Part shown: positions 43,233 to 52,485 of the stretch, piece after piece
Numbering within the stretch: the stretch's first letter is position 1
Layout: each line of letters begins with the position of its first letter
Assembly (NCBI RefSeq): GCF_003047265.1
Contig: NZ_PZYY01000001.1
Coordinates: 248,001 to 312,000 of the forward strand
Source of the DNA: Nocardioides terrigena
GTDB lineage: Bacteria > Actinomycetota > Actinomycetes > Propionibacteriales > Nocardioidaceae
Direction of reading: 5' to 3'
DNA: 64,000 bases
Translations under genes and position numbers: made by a program
The notes under the pieces: model-generated
Told to the model about the DNA's origin: nothing
The model's input: the letters and a program-made list of their open reading frames with translations, nothing else
Database searches by the model: none

Positions 43233-44530
43233 GCGTCCTGGTCGTGGGCGTGTCCCACCGGTCCGCACCCGTGTCGATGCTCGAGCGCCTCGCGCTCGAC
43301 GCGGGCGGCGTGACCAAGCTGATCGCCGACGTCGCCGCCAGCGAGCACGTCACCGAGGCGACCGTCATCTCGACGTGCAACCGCCTCGAGATCTACGCCG
43401 ACGTCGACCGCTTCCACGGCAGCATCGAGGAGGTCTCCCGCCTGCTCGTCGACCGCGCCGGTGAGTCGACCGAGGCGCTGGTGCCCCACCTCTACGTCCA
43501 CTACGACGACGGTGCGGTGTCCCACCTCTTCAACGTCGCCGCCGGGCTCGACTCGATGGTCGTCGGCGAGGGGCAGATCCTCGGCCAGACCCGCGACGCG
43601 CTGCGGGTGGGCCAGGAGCTCGGCACCGTCGGACCCGCCCTCAACGTGCTCTTCCAGCAGGCGCTGCGCGTCGGCAAGCGCTCGCGCGCCGAGACCGACA
43701 TCGACCGCGCCGCCCCGTCCCTCGTCACCGCGGCCCTCGAGCGTATCCCCGGTCAGGTGGCCGGTCGCCGGGTCGTCGTCGTGGGTGCGGGCGCGATGGC
43801 GTCGCTCGCCGCCGCGACCGTGCACCGGATGGGCGCCAGCGACATCGCCGTGGTCAACCGCACGCCCGACCGGGCCGAGCGACTCGCCACCGAGTACGCC
43901 GCCCGGCCGGTCTCGCTCGTCGACCTCGACGTCGAGCTGGGCCGCACCGACGTCCTCATCTCCTGCACCGGCGCGACCGGCGTCCTGATCAGCCGGGGCG
44001 CGGTCGAGACCGCCCGCGCGCACACCTCCGCCCCGCTGGCCATCGTCGACCTGGCCCTGCCCCACGACGTCGACCCGGCGGCCGCCGAGGTGCCGGGCGT
44101 CACCGTGCTGGGCCTCGCCGCGCTGGCCGAGGAGCTCAAGGGCTCCGACTCGGCCCGCGGCGTCGACGACGTGCGGTCCATCGTCGCGCAGGAGATCGCC
44201 GCGTTCCTCGCCGCCCGCCGGCAGGCCAGCGTGACCCCGACCGTCGTCGCGCTGCGCTCGATGGCCACGTCGGTCGTCGACAGCGAGATGGAGCGCCTCG
44301 CGTCCCGGCTGCCCGGCCTCGACGACGCCACCCGCGCCGAGGTGCTGCACACCGTGCGACGGGTCGCCGACAAGCTGCTCCACGAGCCCACCGTTCGGGT
44401 GAAGGAGCTCGCCAACGAGGACGGCGCCGTGTCCTACGCCGCCGCGCTGGCCGAGCTCTTTGCCCTCGACCCCGAGGCCGTCGACGCGGTCACCCGCGCC
44501 GAGGGCATCTCGCGGGAGGGCACGTCGTGA
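43229..44530 (+). CDS. hemA: Glutamyl-tRNA reductase
   Basis: A 433-residue NADPH enzyme converting glutamyl-tRNA to glutamate-1-semialdehyde, the committed step of C5 haem synthesis. The nucleophile Cys50 lies in ISTCNRLEIY. SHLFNVAAGLDSMVVGEGQILGQ and the Rossmann motif VVVVGAGAMASLAA are typical, with a C-terminal dimerisation helix. It overlaps rex and hemC by 4 bases each. HemL, the next enzyme in the pathway, is encoded separately at 55 kb. Confidence 0.97.
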   Translation: MSVLVVGVSHRSAPVSMLERLALDAGGVTKLIADVAASEHVTEATVISTCNRLEIYADVDRFHGSIEEVSRLLVDRAGESTEALVPHLYVHYDDGAVSHLFNVAAGLDSMVVGEGQILGQTRDALRVGQELGTVGPALNVLFQQALRVGKRSRAETDIDRAAPSLVTAALERIPGQVAGRRVVVVGAGAMASLAAATVHRMGASDIAVVNRTPDRAERLATEYAARPVSLVDLDVELGRTDVLISCTGATGVLISRGAVETARAHTSAPLAIVDLALPHDVDPAAAEVPGVTVLGLAALAEELKGSDSARGVDDVRSIVAQEIAAFLAARRQASVTPTVVALRSMATSVVDSEMERLASRLPGLDDATRAEVLHTVRRVADKLLHEPTVRVKELANEDGAVSYAAALAELFALDPEAVDAVTRAEGISREGTS

Positions 44531-45477
44531 CGGCCGTCGTGGACCCCCTGCGCCTGGGCACCCGCGCCTCCGCGCTGGCCACCACCCAGTCCGGCCTCGT
44601 CGCCGATTTGATTCGGCAGCGGCTGGGGCGTGAAGTGGAGCTCGTGACCATCACCACGGAGGGCGACGTCAGCTCCGCCCCGCTCGCGACCCTCGGGGGC
44701 ACCGGGGTGTTCGTGAGCGCGCTGCGCGACGCGCTGCTCCGTGGTGAGGTCGACGTGGCCGTCCACTCGCTCAAGGACCTGCCCACCGCACCCGCCGACG
44801 GCATCGCGCTGGCCGCCGTACCCACCCGCGAGGACCCGCGCGACGTCGTCGTCGCCCGCGACGGACTCACCCTCGGTGAGCTGCCGCACGGCAGCCGGGT
44901 CGGCACCGGCTCCCCGCGCCGCGCCGCCCAGCTCGAGGCACTCGGCCTCGGCCTCGACGTGTCCGGCGTCCGCGGCAACGTGGACACCCGCATCGGCAAG
45001 GTGGCCAGCGGCGAGTACGACGCCGTGCTGCTCGCCCGCGCCGGGCTCGCCCGCCTGGGCCGCCTCGACGACGCCACCGAGGTGCTCGACCCGCTGCAGA
45101 TGCTCCCCGCCCCCGGGCAGGGTGCGCTGGCGATCGAGTGCCGCACCGACGACCCCGACCTCGTGGCCGCCCTGGCCGCGCTCGACGACCCCGCCACCCG
45201 CGCGGCCGTGACCGCCGAGCGCGCCGTGCTGGCCACGCTCGAGGCCGGCTGCTCCGCACCCCTCGGCGCCCTCGCCGAGGTCGTGGAGGGCGAGGACGGC
45301 GACGAGCTGTGGGTGCGCGCGGTCGCGCTCTCCCACGACGGGGGCCTCTCGGTCCGGAGGAGCACCACCGGACCGGTCGCCGACGCCGCCGGCGTCGGCC
45401 ACCGCCTCGCGAGCGACATGCTCGACGACGGCGCCGCAGACCTGATGGAAGCACCAGTGAGGAAGCAGCAGGCATGA
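44527..45477 (+). CDS. hemC: Hydroxymethylbilane synthase
   Basis: A 316-residue porphobilinogen deaminase assembling the linear tetrapyrrole. The dipyrromethane cofactor Cys is C242 in LEAGCSAPLG. RLGTRASALATTQSG, VHSLKDLPT, TGSPRRAAQL and GNVDTRIGK carry the catalytic basic residues. GTG 44527 overlaps the hemA stop (GTGA). It is normal in length with a slightly variable C-terminus. Confidence 0.97.
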   Translation: MTAVVDPLRLGTRASALATTQSGLVADLIRQRLGREVELVTITTEGDVSSAPLATLGGTGVFVSALRDALLRGEVDVAVHSLKDLPTAPADGIALAAVPTREDPRDVVVARDGLTLGELPHGSRVGTGSPRRAAQLEALGLGLDVSGVRGNVDTRIGKVASGEYDAVLLARAGLARLGRLDDATEVLDPLQMLPAPGQGALAIECRTDDPDLVAALAALDDPATRAAVTAERAVLATLEAGCSAPLGALAEVVEGEDGDELWVRAVALSHDGGLSVRRSTTGPVADAAGVGHRLASDMLDDGAADLMEAPVRKQQA

Positions 45478-47144
45478 CTCGAAGCCAGAGCCAGTCCCCG
45501 TCCAGCACGTCGGGCGTCGCGCCCCGTGGATGGGTGTCCTTCGTCGGCAGTGGTCCCGGCGACCCCGGCCTGTTGACCGTGCGCGCGGTGGAGCTCCTCC
45601 GCGACGCCGACGTCGTCGTCACCGAGACGCCCGAGCACGTCGGCATGGTCCGCACGCTGCTCGGCCTCCCGACCCCGGTCGAGGGCGCGGCCCCGGACGA
45701 GCAGGCCGCCGGTCCGCTCCTCGTCGACGGTGGCTTCGGCGAGGACGGCCAGCCGCTGACCCACGCCGCCCGGGCCAAGGTCGTGGTGCGCCACGGCAAG
45801 AAGCAGCGCGTCGTACGCCTCATGACGGGTGACCCGTTCCTCTACGCCTCCGGTCCCGAGGAGGCGCAGGCCTGTGTGAAGGCCGGTGTCGGCTTCGAGA
45901 TCGTCCCCGGCGTCTCGTCGGTGTCTGCGGTGCCTGCCTACGCCGGCATCCCGCTGACCACCAAGAACCACAAGGAGATGGCCGTCGTCACCTGTGGCGA
46001 CAAGGTCGACTGGAGCCAGTACGCCGACGACCGCACCCTGGTGCTGCTCTCCGGCGTCGGCACCATCGGCGAGACCGCCGCCGCCCTGATGGAGGCCGGT
46101 CGCTCCCCGCAGACCCCGGTCGCGATGACCCGGGTCGGGACGACCACCGAGCAGGAGACCGTGATCTCCACCCTCGAGAACATCGCCGCCGACGTGCGGG
46201 CCGCCCGGGTCGCCCCGCCGGCCATCACCGTCATCGGTGACGTCGTCGACCTGCGCGACACGCTGTCGTGGTTCGAGACCAAGCCGCTCTTCGGCTGGCG
46301 CGTGCTCGTCCCGCGCACCAAGGAGCAGGCCGGGTCGCTGTCGCGCCGCGTGCGTGAGTACGGCGCCGTGCCCGAGGAGGTGCCCACCATCTCGGTGGAG
46401 CCGCCCCGCAACCCGCTGCAGATGGACAAGGCCGTCCGCGGCCTCGTCGAGGGCCGTTACGAGTGGATCGCCTTCACCTCGGTCAACGCCGTCAAGGCCG
46501 TCCGGGAGAAGTTCGAGGAGTACGGCCTCGACGCGCGTGCCTTCTCGGGCCTCAAGATCGCCGCGGTCGGCGACAAGACCGCCCAGGCCATCGCCGCCTG
46601 GGGCCTGCGCGCCGACCTGGTGCCGTCGGGCGAGCAGTCCGCCGCCGGCCTGCTCGAGGACTGGCCGCCGTACGACGAGGTGCTCGACCCGATCAACCGG
46701 GTCTTCCTGCCCCGCGCCGACATCGCCACGGAGAACCTCGTCGCCGGCCTGGTCGACCTCGGCTGGGAGTGCGACGACGTGACGGCCTACCGCACCGTGC
46801 GTGCCACCCCGCCGCCGGCGCCGACCCGGGACGCGATCAAGACCGGCAAGTTCGACGCGGTCGTGTTCACCTCGTCCTCGACCGTGCGCAACCTCGTCGG
46901 CATCGCCGGCAAGCCGCACCCGTCGACGATCATCGCGGTCATCGGTCCGGCCACGGCCAAGACCGCCGAGGAGCACGGCCTGCGCGTCGACGTCATGGCC
47001 CCCCAGCCCGACGTCGAGCTGCTGGTCGACGCCCTCGCCGACTTCGGCTCGGCCCGCCGCCTGGCGATGCTCGAGTCCGGTGATCCCGTCACCCGCCCGA
47101 GCGAGCGCAAGCCCGCCGCGCGGCGCAAGGCGCGCGCGAAGTGA
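45474..47144 (+). CDS. hemD: Uroporphyrinogen-III C-methyltransferase / uroporphyrinogen-III synthase fusion
   Basis: A 556-residue bifunctional protein. Residues about 20-270 are a CobA-type SAM uroporphyrinogen-III methyltransferase ([52 protein letters not shown]); residues about 280-530 are HemD, closing uroporphyrinogen III ([32 protein letters not shown]). The fusion feeds both haem and sirohaem/B12. Between the first motif and TGDPF the methylase text is divergent and has TGDPF where GGDPF is usual, common in actinobacterial fusions. ATGA overlap with hemC; a basic Ala/Lys/Arg tail ends it. Confidence 0.93.
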   Translation: MTRSQSQSPSSTSGVAPRGWVSFVGSGPGDPGLLTVRAVELLRDADVVVTETPEHVGMVRTLLGLPTPVEGAAPDEQAAGPLLVDGGFGEDGQPLTHAARAKVVVRHGKKQRVVRLMTGDPFLYASGPEEAQACVKAGVGFEIVPGVSSVSAVPAYAGIPLTTKNHKEMAVVTCGDKVDWSQYADDRTLVLLSGVGTIGETAAALMEAGRSPQTPVAMTRVGTTTEQETVISTLENIAADVRAARVAPPAITVIGDVVDLRDTLSWFETKPLFGWRVLVPRTKEQAGSLSRRVREYGAVPEEVPTISVEPPRNPLQMDKAVRGLVEGRYEWIAFTSVNAVKAVREKFEEYGLDARAFSGLKIAAVGDKTAQAIAAWGLRADLVPSGEQSAAGLLEDWPPYDEVLDPINRVFLPRADIATENLVAGLVDLGWECDDVTAYRTVRATPPPAPTRDAIKTGKFDAVVFTSSSTVRNLVGIAGKPHPSTIIAVIGPATAKTAEEHGLRVDVMAPQPDVELLVDALADFGSARRLAMLESGDPVTRPSERKPAARRKARAK

Positions 47145-48148
47145 CGAGCAGCGCGGGGGAGCACCCGGAGGTCGTCGGGCCGGTCGTCCGGCCCCGACGC
47201 CTGCGACGCACCCCTGCGCTGCGCCGGATGGTGGCCGAGACCTCGGTCGAGCCGCGGCAGCTGGTGCTGCCGATGTTCGTGCGTGAGGGCATCGACGAGC
47301 CGCAGCCGATCGGCTCCATGCCCGGCGTCGTCCAGCACACCCGCGAGTCCCTGCGGAAGGCCGCCGCCGAGGCGGCCGAGCTCGGGCTCGGGGGCGTGAT
47401 GCTCTTCGGCATACCGGCGACCAAGGACGCCACAGGCTCCGGCGCCATCGACCCGGCCGGCATCCTCAACCTCGCGATCAACGACGTGGTCGCCGAGGTC
47501 GGCGAGGGGCTCACCGTGATGAGCGACCTGTGCCTCGACGAGTTCACCGACCACGGCCACTGCGGCCTGCTCACCACGGACGGTGAGGTCGACAACGACC
47601 GGACGCTCGCGGCGTACGCCGACATGGCGCGCGCGCACGCCGAGGCCGGCGTCGACATGGTCGGCCCCAGCGGGATGATGGACGGCCAGGTGCGGGTGAT
47701 CCGCGAGGCCCTCGACGCCAGCGAGCACCAGGGCGTCTCGATCCTGGCCTACTCCGCCAAGTACGCCTCGGCGTTCTACGGCCCCTTCCGCGAGGCCGTC
47801 GACTCCTCGCTCGAGGGCGACCGGCGCACCTACCAGCAGGACTCGCCCAACGCCGTCGAGGGCGTCCGGGAGGCCCTGCTCGACGTGGCCGAGGGCGCCG
47901 ACATCGTCATGGTGAAGCCGGCCCTGGCCTACCTCGACGTCATCCGCCGGGTGCGCGACGCCGTCGACGTCCCCGTCGCGGCGTACAACATCTCCGGCGA
48001 GTACGCCATGGTCGAGGCGGCCGCCGCCCACGGCTGGATCGACCGGGAGCCGGCGATCCTGGAGACGCTCACGTCGATCCGGCGTGCCGGTGCGGACGTG
48101 ATCCTCACCTACTGGGCCGCCGAGGCGGCCCACCTCCTGCGTCGCTGA
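47141..48148 (+). CDS. hemB: Delta-aminolevulinic acid dehydratase
   Basis: A 335-residue porphobilinogen synthase. Two substrate Lys regions are [15 protein letters not shown] and [11 protein letters not shown] (Schiff base). The metal loop reads [16 protein letters not shown], one Cys of the zinc triad replaced by Asp compared with E. coli [32 protein letters not shown] marks the N-terminus. GTG 47141 overlaps the hemD stop. It ends the rex-hem run and converges with the PLP enzyme across 15 bases. Confidence 0.96.
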   Translation: MTSSAGEHPEVVGPVVRPRRLRRTPALRRMVAETSVEPRQLVLPMFVREGIDEPQPIGSMPGVVQHTRESLRKAAAEAAELGLGGVMLFGIPATKDATGSGAIDPAGILNLAINDVVAEVGEGLTVMSDLCLDEFTDHGHCGLLTTDGEVDNDRTLAAYADMARAHAEAGVDMVGPSGMMDGQVRVIREALDASEHQGVSILAYSAKYASAFYGPFREAVDSSLEGDRRTYQQDSPNAVEGVREALLDVAEGADIVMVKPALAYLDVIRRVRDAVDVPVAAYNISGEYAMVEAAAAHGWIDREPAILETLTSIRRAGADVILTYWAAEAAHLLRR

Positions 48149-48163
48149 CCTCCCCGGTCGGCC

Positions 48164-49495
48164 TCAGTGCGGGAGGTCGACGGTGAAGTGGGTGCCGGTG
48201 AAGCCGCTGCGCCACTCGGTGACCTCGGGTCCGGCCGACGCGGCGGACTCGTCGCCGGCGAGCCCGCGGGCGATGAAGGACGCGAGGGTCGGCATGTCGG
48301 CGGCCGTCATTCCGAGGCGCGCCAGCTCGGGGGTGCCGATTCGCAGCCCGTTGGTGTCGCCGTCGACCGGGGTGGTCGGCAACCCGATGCCGCAGGCGAG
48401 CAGGTTTGCCAGGCGGAGGCCCTGTGCGGCGCGCTGGCCGCCGCCGTACTCGTGGGCCAGGACCGCGAACTGGTGCGACGTCGTCGCGTCGCGATCGGCG
48501 GCGAAGAGCGGGACGCCCAGGGCACCGAGGCCGTCGGCCAGGGCACGCGCCGTGGCGACCATCGCCTCGGCGTAGGCGCTGCCGGCGACTTCCCAGTCGG
48601 CCAGCGTCACCGCGAGGGCGGCGGTCTTGCCCGCGTCGAAGTTGGCGGTCAGGCCGGGGTAGGCGATGGCCTCGAGACGTTCGGCCAGGGCCGCGTCGTT
48701 GGTGACGACGAGCCCGCCGGGAGGTCCGCCCAGGCTCTTGTAGGTGCTCATCGTCATCAGGTGCGCGCCCTCGGCGAGCGGGTTGGGCCACGCTCCTCCC
48801 GCGAACATGCCGCACTGGTGCGCGGCGTCGAAGAGGACCAGGGCGCCCACCTCGTCGGCGATCTCCCGGATGGTGGCGACCGGGTGGGGAAACAGGTTGA
48901 GGCTCCCCCCGATGGTGATGAGGCGGGGTCGCGTCTGCTGCGCCAGGGTGCGGAGGGCGTCGACGTCCACGGTGTAGCCGTCCGGGTCGACCGGCGCGGC
49001 CACCGTGGTCAGCCCGTAGAGGCCGGCGGCGCCACCGAGGTGGTGGGTCACGTGCCCGCCGATCGTGGCAGGCGGGGCGATGATCGTGTCGCCGGGCCGG
49101 CAGGTGGCCATGAAGGAGTAGAGGTTGGCCAGGGCACCGGAGCCGACGCGGACCTCGGCGTACGCCGCCCCGAAGACGCGGCAGGCGGCGTCCGCGGCGA
49201 GCACCTCGATCTGCTCGATCGCCTCGAGCCCCGTCTCGTACTTCTCACCCGGGTAGCCCAGCGACGCGCGGGACCCGAGGTTCGCCGAGAGGAGGGCCTC
49301 GGCCCGCGGGTTCATGACGTTGGTCGCCGGGTTGAGGTTGAGGCAGGTGACGTCGTGGATGCGGTGGTTCTCGCCGGCCAGTCGCTCGATCTCGGCCTGC
49401 AGCGCGCCGCCCGTCAACGCGCTCGACGACACGTCGCGGACGCGGTCGGCCACGGTGGTGGGCAGCCAGGGGCGGGTGGCGACGGCCTGGGACAT
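48164..49495 (-). CDS. SHMT-like PLP enzyme, function uncertain
   Basis: A 443-residue fold-type I PLP enzyme resembling serine hydroxymethyltransferase: YPGEKYETG near the folate/substrate entry, FDAAHQCGM with PLP-stacking Asp223 and His226, and the PLP Lys253 in MSTYKSLGGPPGGLVVTND. SHMT proper reads THK and GPRGG there. The Tyr-for-His and Pro-for-Arg changes and a dedicated PucR-type regulator next door suggest an aldolase, transaldolase or alpha-methylserine enzyme rather than housekeeping GlyA. ATG 49495 follows GAGGAGGA by 5 bases; a -10 TAGCGT lies at 49553-49548. Name left open. Confidence 0.8.
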   Translation of the reverse strand: MSQAVATRPWLPTTVADRVRDVSSSALTGGALQAEIERLAGENHRIHDVTCLNLNPATNVMNPRAEALLSANLGSRASLGYPGEKYETGLEAIEQIEVLAADAACRVFGAAYAEVRVGSGALANLYSFMATCRPGDTIIAPPATIGGHVTHHLGGAAGLYGLTTVAAPVDPDGYTVDVDALRTLAQQTRPRLITIGGSLNLFPHPVATIREIADEVGALVLFDAAHQCGMFAGGAWPNPLAEGAHLMTMSTYKSLGGPPGGLVVTNDAALAERLEAIAYPGLTANFDAGKTAALAVTLADWEVAGSAYAEAMVATARALADGLGALGVPLFAADRDATTSHQFAVLAHEYGGGQRAAQGLRLANLLACGIGLPTTPVDGDTNGLRIGTPELARLGMTAADMPTLASFIARGLAGDESAASAGPEVTEWRSGFTGTHFTVDLPH

Positions 49496-49547
49496 CCGGG
49501 TCCTCCTCGTTCGGGTGCACCGGCGACGTGACGCCGGGCTGCGACCC

Positions 49548-49623
49548 ACGCTAGGGAGCGGACGGCCCGTGCGTCATCGGACAGACGACGCGACTTCCCA
49601 CCGGTGTCTCCTACACTTGTAGG
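49548..49623. promoter_or_regulatory. Divergent promoter region with CCTACA-CT-TGTAGG operator
   Basis: Minus TAGCGT (49553-49548) serves the PLP enzyme. Plus TACACT (49612-49617) serves the regulator and lies inside the palindrome CCTACACTTGTAGG (49610-49623). A palindrome over its own -10 suggests autorepression. Confidence 0.5.
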
Positions 49624-49650
49624 AACGCGGGCAGGGACGGTGGGGGCGCG

Positions 49651-50835
49651 ATGCAGGACGAGCTGGACAGCCTCGCGACGCTGCTCGGGCGCAGCGTCTC
49701 GGTGGACAGCCCCTCGGGCCGGTTGCTCGGCTACAGCGTCCAGTCCGACGACGCCGACCAGGCCCGGATCTTCACGATCCTGGCGCGACAGGTGCCCGAG
49801 CCGGTGCGGCAGTGGCAGGACGAGCACGGCCTCAGCACGGCGACCGGTCCCGTCCGGCTGCCCGCCAACCGTGGGCTCCGGATGACGGCGCGGTTGTGCC
49901 TGCCCCTGCGTCAGCACGGTGTCCTGCGCGCCTACCTGTGGATCGTCGAGGGCGCCACAGCGCTGACCCCTGAGGAGGTGGCCGCGGTCGCCGAGCACGG
50001 CCGGCGAGTGCTGGCGCGGCTGCCCGAGACCCCGGCGCCCGCCGGGACCGACGCGTTGGTCGGGCTCTTCCGGGACCTGGTGGTGCCCGCCCCCGTCGAC
50101 GACGCCGAACGACTGGTCGGCGCCATGGTCGACGTCGCGCCCGACCTTCTCGGCGCCACGGTCCGCCTGGTCGTGGGCCTCCCCGTGTCCCCGACCTCGC
50201 CCCCGTCCGGGAGCGACAGCGACGGCCCTGGCGGCGGGCTGTCCGCGAGCGAGGTCGCACGCCTGGTCCGCGGGCTCGGCGCACTCGCGGGCGGTCCCGA
50301 GGGAGTGGTGACCAGCTGGGTGGCGACGACGAGGGTCGTGGTGCTGTGTCGTGCCGTGGCCTCGTCCCGGACGCCGGCGATGGCCGACATGGTGGCGTCG
50401 GCCGTGCTCGCGACCGGCACGGGGCCGGCCGTGCCCTTCGACGCGCCCGGGCTGCTCCACGGCCTGGCGATGGCGGACTTCACGGCCGCGTGCGTCGTGG
50501 CCGATCCCCGCCTCCCGCGCGACCACGCCTGGGAGCAGCTCGGGGTCTACCGGTTGCTTTCCCACGGCGACCCTCCACCGTGGCTCCAGACACTGGCGCC
50601 GCTGGACGCGCAGGGCGCGTCGGGTGACACGCTCCTCGACACGCTCGAGACCTACCTCGACCTCGCGGGTGACGCCCAGCGGACCACGGCGGAGCTCATG
50701 CTGCACCGGACGACGCTCTACTACCGGCTGAACCGCGCCGCGAGCCAGCTCGGGGGAGACCTGGGTGACGGTCTGTGGCGCACCGCCCTGCACGTCTCGC
50801 TCAAGGCCCGTCGCCTGGCTCGATCGCGCGGGTAG
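49651..50835 (+). CDS. PucR/CdaR-type transcriptional regulator
   Basis: A 394-residue regulator. The C-terminal HTH_30 is LLDTLETYLDLAGDAQRTTAELMLHRTTLYYRLNRAASQLGGDLGDGLWRTALHVSLKARRL, the PucR family DNA-binding domain. N-terminal residues 1-110 look like a GAF-like sensor; the middle is a GGDEF-like degenerate region as in CdaR. ATG 49651 has GGTGGGGG about 7 bases upstream. It is divergent from the SHMT-like gene, which it probably controls in response to that enzyme's substrate; the ligand is unknown. Confidence 0.87.
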   Translation: MQDELDSLATLLGRSVSVDSPSGRLLGYSVQSDDADQARIFTILARQVPEPVRQWQDEHGLSTATGPVRLPANRGLRMTARLCLPLRQHGVLRAYLWIVEGATALTPEEVAAVAEHGRRVLARLPETPAPAGTDALVGLFRDLVVPAPVDDAERLVGAMVDVAPDLLGATVRLVVGLPVSPTSPPSGSDSDGPGGGLSASEVARLVRGLGALAGGPEGVVTSWVATTRVVVLCRAVASSRTPAMADMVASAVLATGTGPAVPFDAPGLLHGLAMADFTAACVVADPRLPRDHAWEQLGVYRLLSHGDPPPWLQTLAPLDAQGASGDTLLDTLETYLDLAGDAQRTTAELMLHRTTLYYRLNRAASQLGGDLGDGLWRTALHVSLKARRLARSRG

Positions 50836-50844
50836 TCCCCGACG
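50830..50844. repeat. Second copy of GGGTAGTCCCCGACG
   Basis: Identical 15-mer to 18095-18109, here spanning the stop codon of the PucR-type gene. Confidence 0.6.
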
Positions 50845-50853
50845 GCGGGGCAG

Positions 50854-50890
50854 GTTCCGGACGCGTATCGACCGGAACGGGTCCTAGGGT
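50854..50890 (+). promoter_or_regulatory. Operator-like inverted repeat and -10 TAGGGT
   Basis: GTTCCGG (50854-50860) and CCGGAAC (50872-50878) form an 11-base-spaced inverted repeat just upstream of TAGGGT (50885-50890), which is 7 bases from the ATG at 50898. Confidence 0.5.
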
Positions 50891-50897
50891 CGGATCC

Positions 50898-50993
50898 ATG
50901 ACCTCATGTGACCGGAGCGGCGCAGCCTTCGCACTCGACCGAGGACCCGACCACGCGGCCTCCGTGCCGGGAAGCGCGGTGTGGGATGGCTGA
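50898..50993 (+). CDS. Putative 31-residue leader ORF
   Basis: ATG 50898 lies 7 bases after TAGGGT, the window's leaderless spacing. The short frame (starts MTSCDRSG, ends VWDG) stops at 50993 within the start of the DinB gene (ATG 50986), overlapping by 8 bases. If real it would couple translation of the downstream gene. Third-position GC is not clearly coding, so the alternative is that the DinB frame begins at GTG 50908 and this is a by-product. Confidence 0.4.
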   Translation: MTSCDRSGAAFALDRGPDHAASVPGSAVWDG

Positions 50994-51762
50994 GTTCGGC
51001 AGGGAGGACCTCCGTGGCTCGACCTTCGACTGGACGGACCTCAGCGGGTCGACGTTCCGGGCCGCGTCGCTCAGCAACGTGACGATCCGGGGCACCGACC
51101 TGCACCACGTGAAGATGACCGGCGTCGAGCTCTGGGACGTCGACATCAGTGGCGAGGTGAGTGGTCTGCGGATCAACGGCGTCGACGTGACGGCGTACGT
51201 CGAGGAGGAGATGGCGCGCCGCGAGCCCGACCTGGCCAGGATGCGCCCCGACGACCCCGCCGGCTTCCTCGAGGCCTGGGACCTGCTCGAGGAGCTCTGG
51301 GACGGCACCGTCGAGCGGGCCCGACGCCTCGACCCGGCGCAGCTGCACGAGCAGGTCGACGGGGAGTGGTCGTTCATCGAGACGCTGCGGCACCTCTCGT
51401 TCGCGACCGCCTCGTGGGTCCACCGCGCGATCGGCGGCGATCCCGCCCCGTGGCACCCGCTCGACCTGCCGTGGGACGAGGCACCCGACGACCAGGGCCT
51501 GCCGCGCGACCGCACGGCGCGGCCCTCGCTGGACGAGGTGCTCGAGATCCGCCGCGTCCGGCAGGCCGACGTACGTCGCGTGCTCGAGGGGCTCACCGAG
51601 GACTCGCTCGCCGCCGACACCACGCCGCCGGACGGCGCCGGGTGGCCCCCGCCCCGTCCCCTCGCGGTGAAGGAGTGCCTGTCGATCGTGCTCAACGAGG
51701 AGTGGTGGCACCGGACCTACGCGGAGCGCGACCTCGCGGTCCTCGAGAGCGGGCCGCGGTAG
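50986..51762 (+). CDS. Pentapeptide-repeat and DinB-fold protein
   Basis: 258 residues from ATG 50986. The first 60 residues are pentapeptide-like (DLRGSTFDWTDLSGSTFRAASLSNVTIRGTDLHHVKM), followed by a DinB_2-type four-helix bundle with His residues (LRHLSFATASWVH, EWWHRTY) that could bind a divalent metal. Such proteins may act as mycothiol- or bacillithiol-dependent transferases in actinobacteria, but the function is not known here. The GTG at 50908 would add 26 residues. It converges with the pterin dehydratase fusion across 12 bases. Confidence 0.82.
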   Translation: MAEFGREDLRGSTFDWTDLSGSTFRAASLSNVTIRGTDLHHVKMTGVELWDVDISGEVSGLRINGVDVTAYVEEEMARREPDLARMRPDDPAGFLEAWDLLEELWDGTVERARRLDPAQLHEQVDGEWSFIETLRHLSFATASWVHRAIGGDPAPWHPLDLPWDEAPDDQGLPRDRTARPSLDEVLEIRRVRQADVRRVLEGLTEDSLAADTTPPDGAGWPPPRPLAVKECLSIVLNEEWWHRTYAERDLAVLESGPR

Positions 51763-51774
51763 GCCCGGCCGGGG

Positions 51775-52485
51775 TCAGTCCCGCTTCCCGGCGGCGGCCG
51801 CGTCGACGCAGACGACGCCCCGGTTGCCGTCCTCGTCGGCGATCACGGTGAGGGCGGGCGCGTCGCTGTCGTCCACGACGGTGCCACCCGCGGCGACGGC
51901 GGCAGTGATCCGTTGCTCGGCCACCTCGGCCGCGACGTAGACCTCGACGTGGAACCGCTGGCCCGGGGACCCGGGCTCGTCGGCGTCCCCGAACCACAGG
52001 TTCGGCACCCGGCCCGTGGCGTCCCGGACCTCGTCGCTGGGGGATCCGCGCCCCTGGGACTCGGCGCTCCCGGTCAGCAGGGCGGCCCACACGGGGGCGA
52101 TGGTCGCGGAGCGCGCCGTGTCGAGGCCGAGCTCGACCTCGCTGACCGACGCGGGGTCTGCGGCGAGCCGGTGGTCGGCGGCGACCTCGGTGATCCGTCG
52201 CGCGAGGTCGACGTCCTGCTGCGTCACCCACTCGACGACGTGCTCGGTGCCGTCGTCCTCGCGATAGACGGCGTCGTCGGTGACCAGCTCGAGATCGACG
52301 TGTCCGCGGCCGATCGACACGTGCGGGTGGTGTCCGAGCGCGTCGCCCGCCTCACCCACCGCGGCGACGAACCGGGCGCCGGCGCCGAAGTCGTCGACCA
52401 GGTAGCGCGCATGCAGTCCCTGGGCGAGCTTGCGCCAGTCGGTCAGGTCGGCCTCGGCGATCTGTGCGCTCCTCAGCATGTCCAT
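51775..52485 (-). CDS. Pterin-4a-carbinolamine dehydratase / VOC fusion
   Basis: A 236-residue two-domain protein. Residues about 1-105 are a pterin-4a-carbinolamine dehydratase (PCD/DCoH) domain with the catalytic GHHPHVSIG (His52, His53, His55) and DVDLARRITEVAADH. Residues about 115-232 are a glyoxalase-like (VOC) domain (LGLDTARSATIAPVWAALLTG...FHVEVYV). PCD-VOC fusions occur in actinobacteria and are uncharacterised. ATG 52485 lies 8 bases from TAGGGT on the minus strand; the frame is open further upstream but without conserved sequence. Confidence 0.85.
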   Translation of the reverse strand: MDMLRSAQIAEADLTDWRKLAQGLHARYLVDDFGAGARFVAAVGEAGDALGHHPHVSIGRGHVDLELVTDDAVYREDDGTEHVVEWVTQQDVDLARRITEVAADHRLAADPASVSEVELGLDTARSATIAPVWAALLTGSAESQGRGSPSDEVRDATGRVPNLWFGDADEPGSPGQRFHVEVYVAAEVAEQRITAAVAAGGTVVDDSDAPALTVIADEDGNRGVVCVDAAAAGKRD

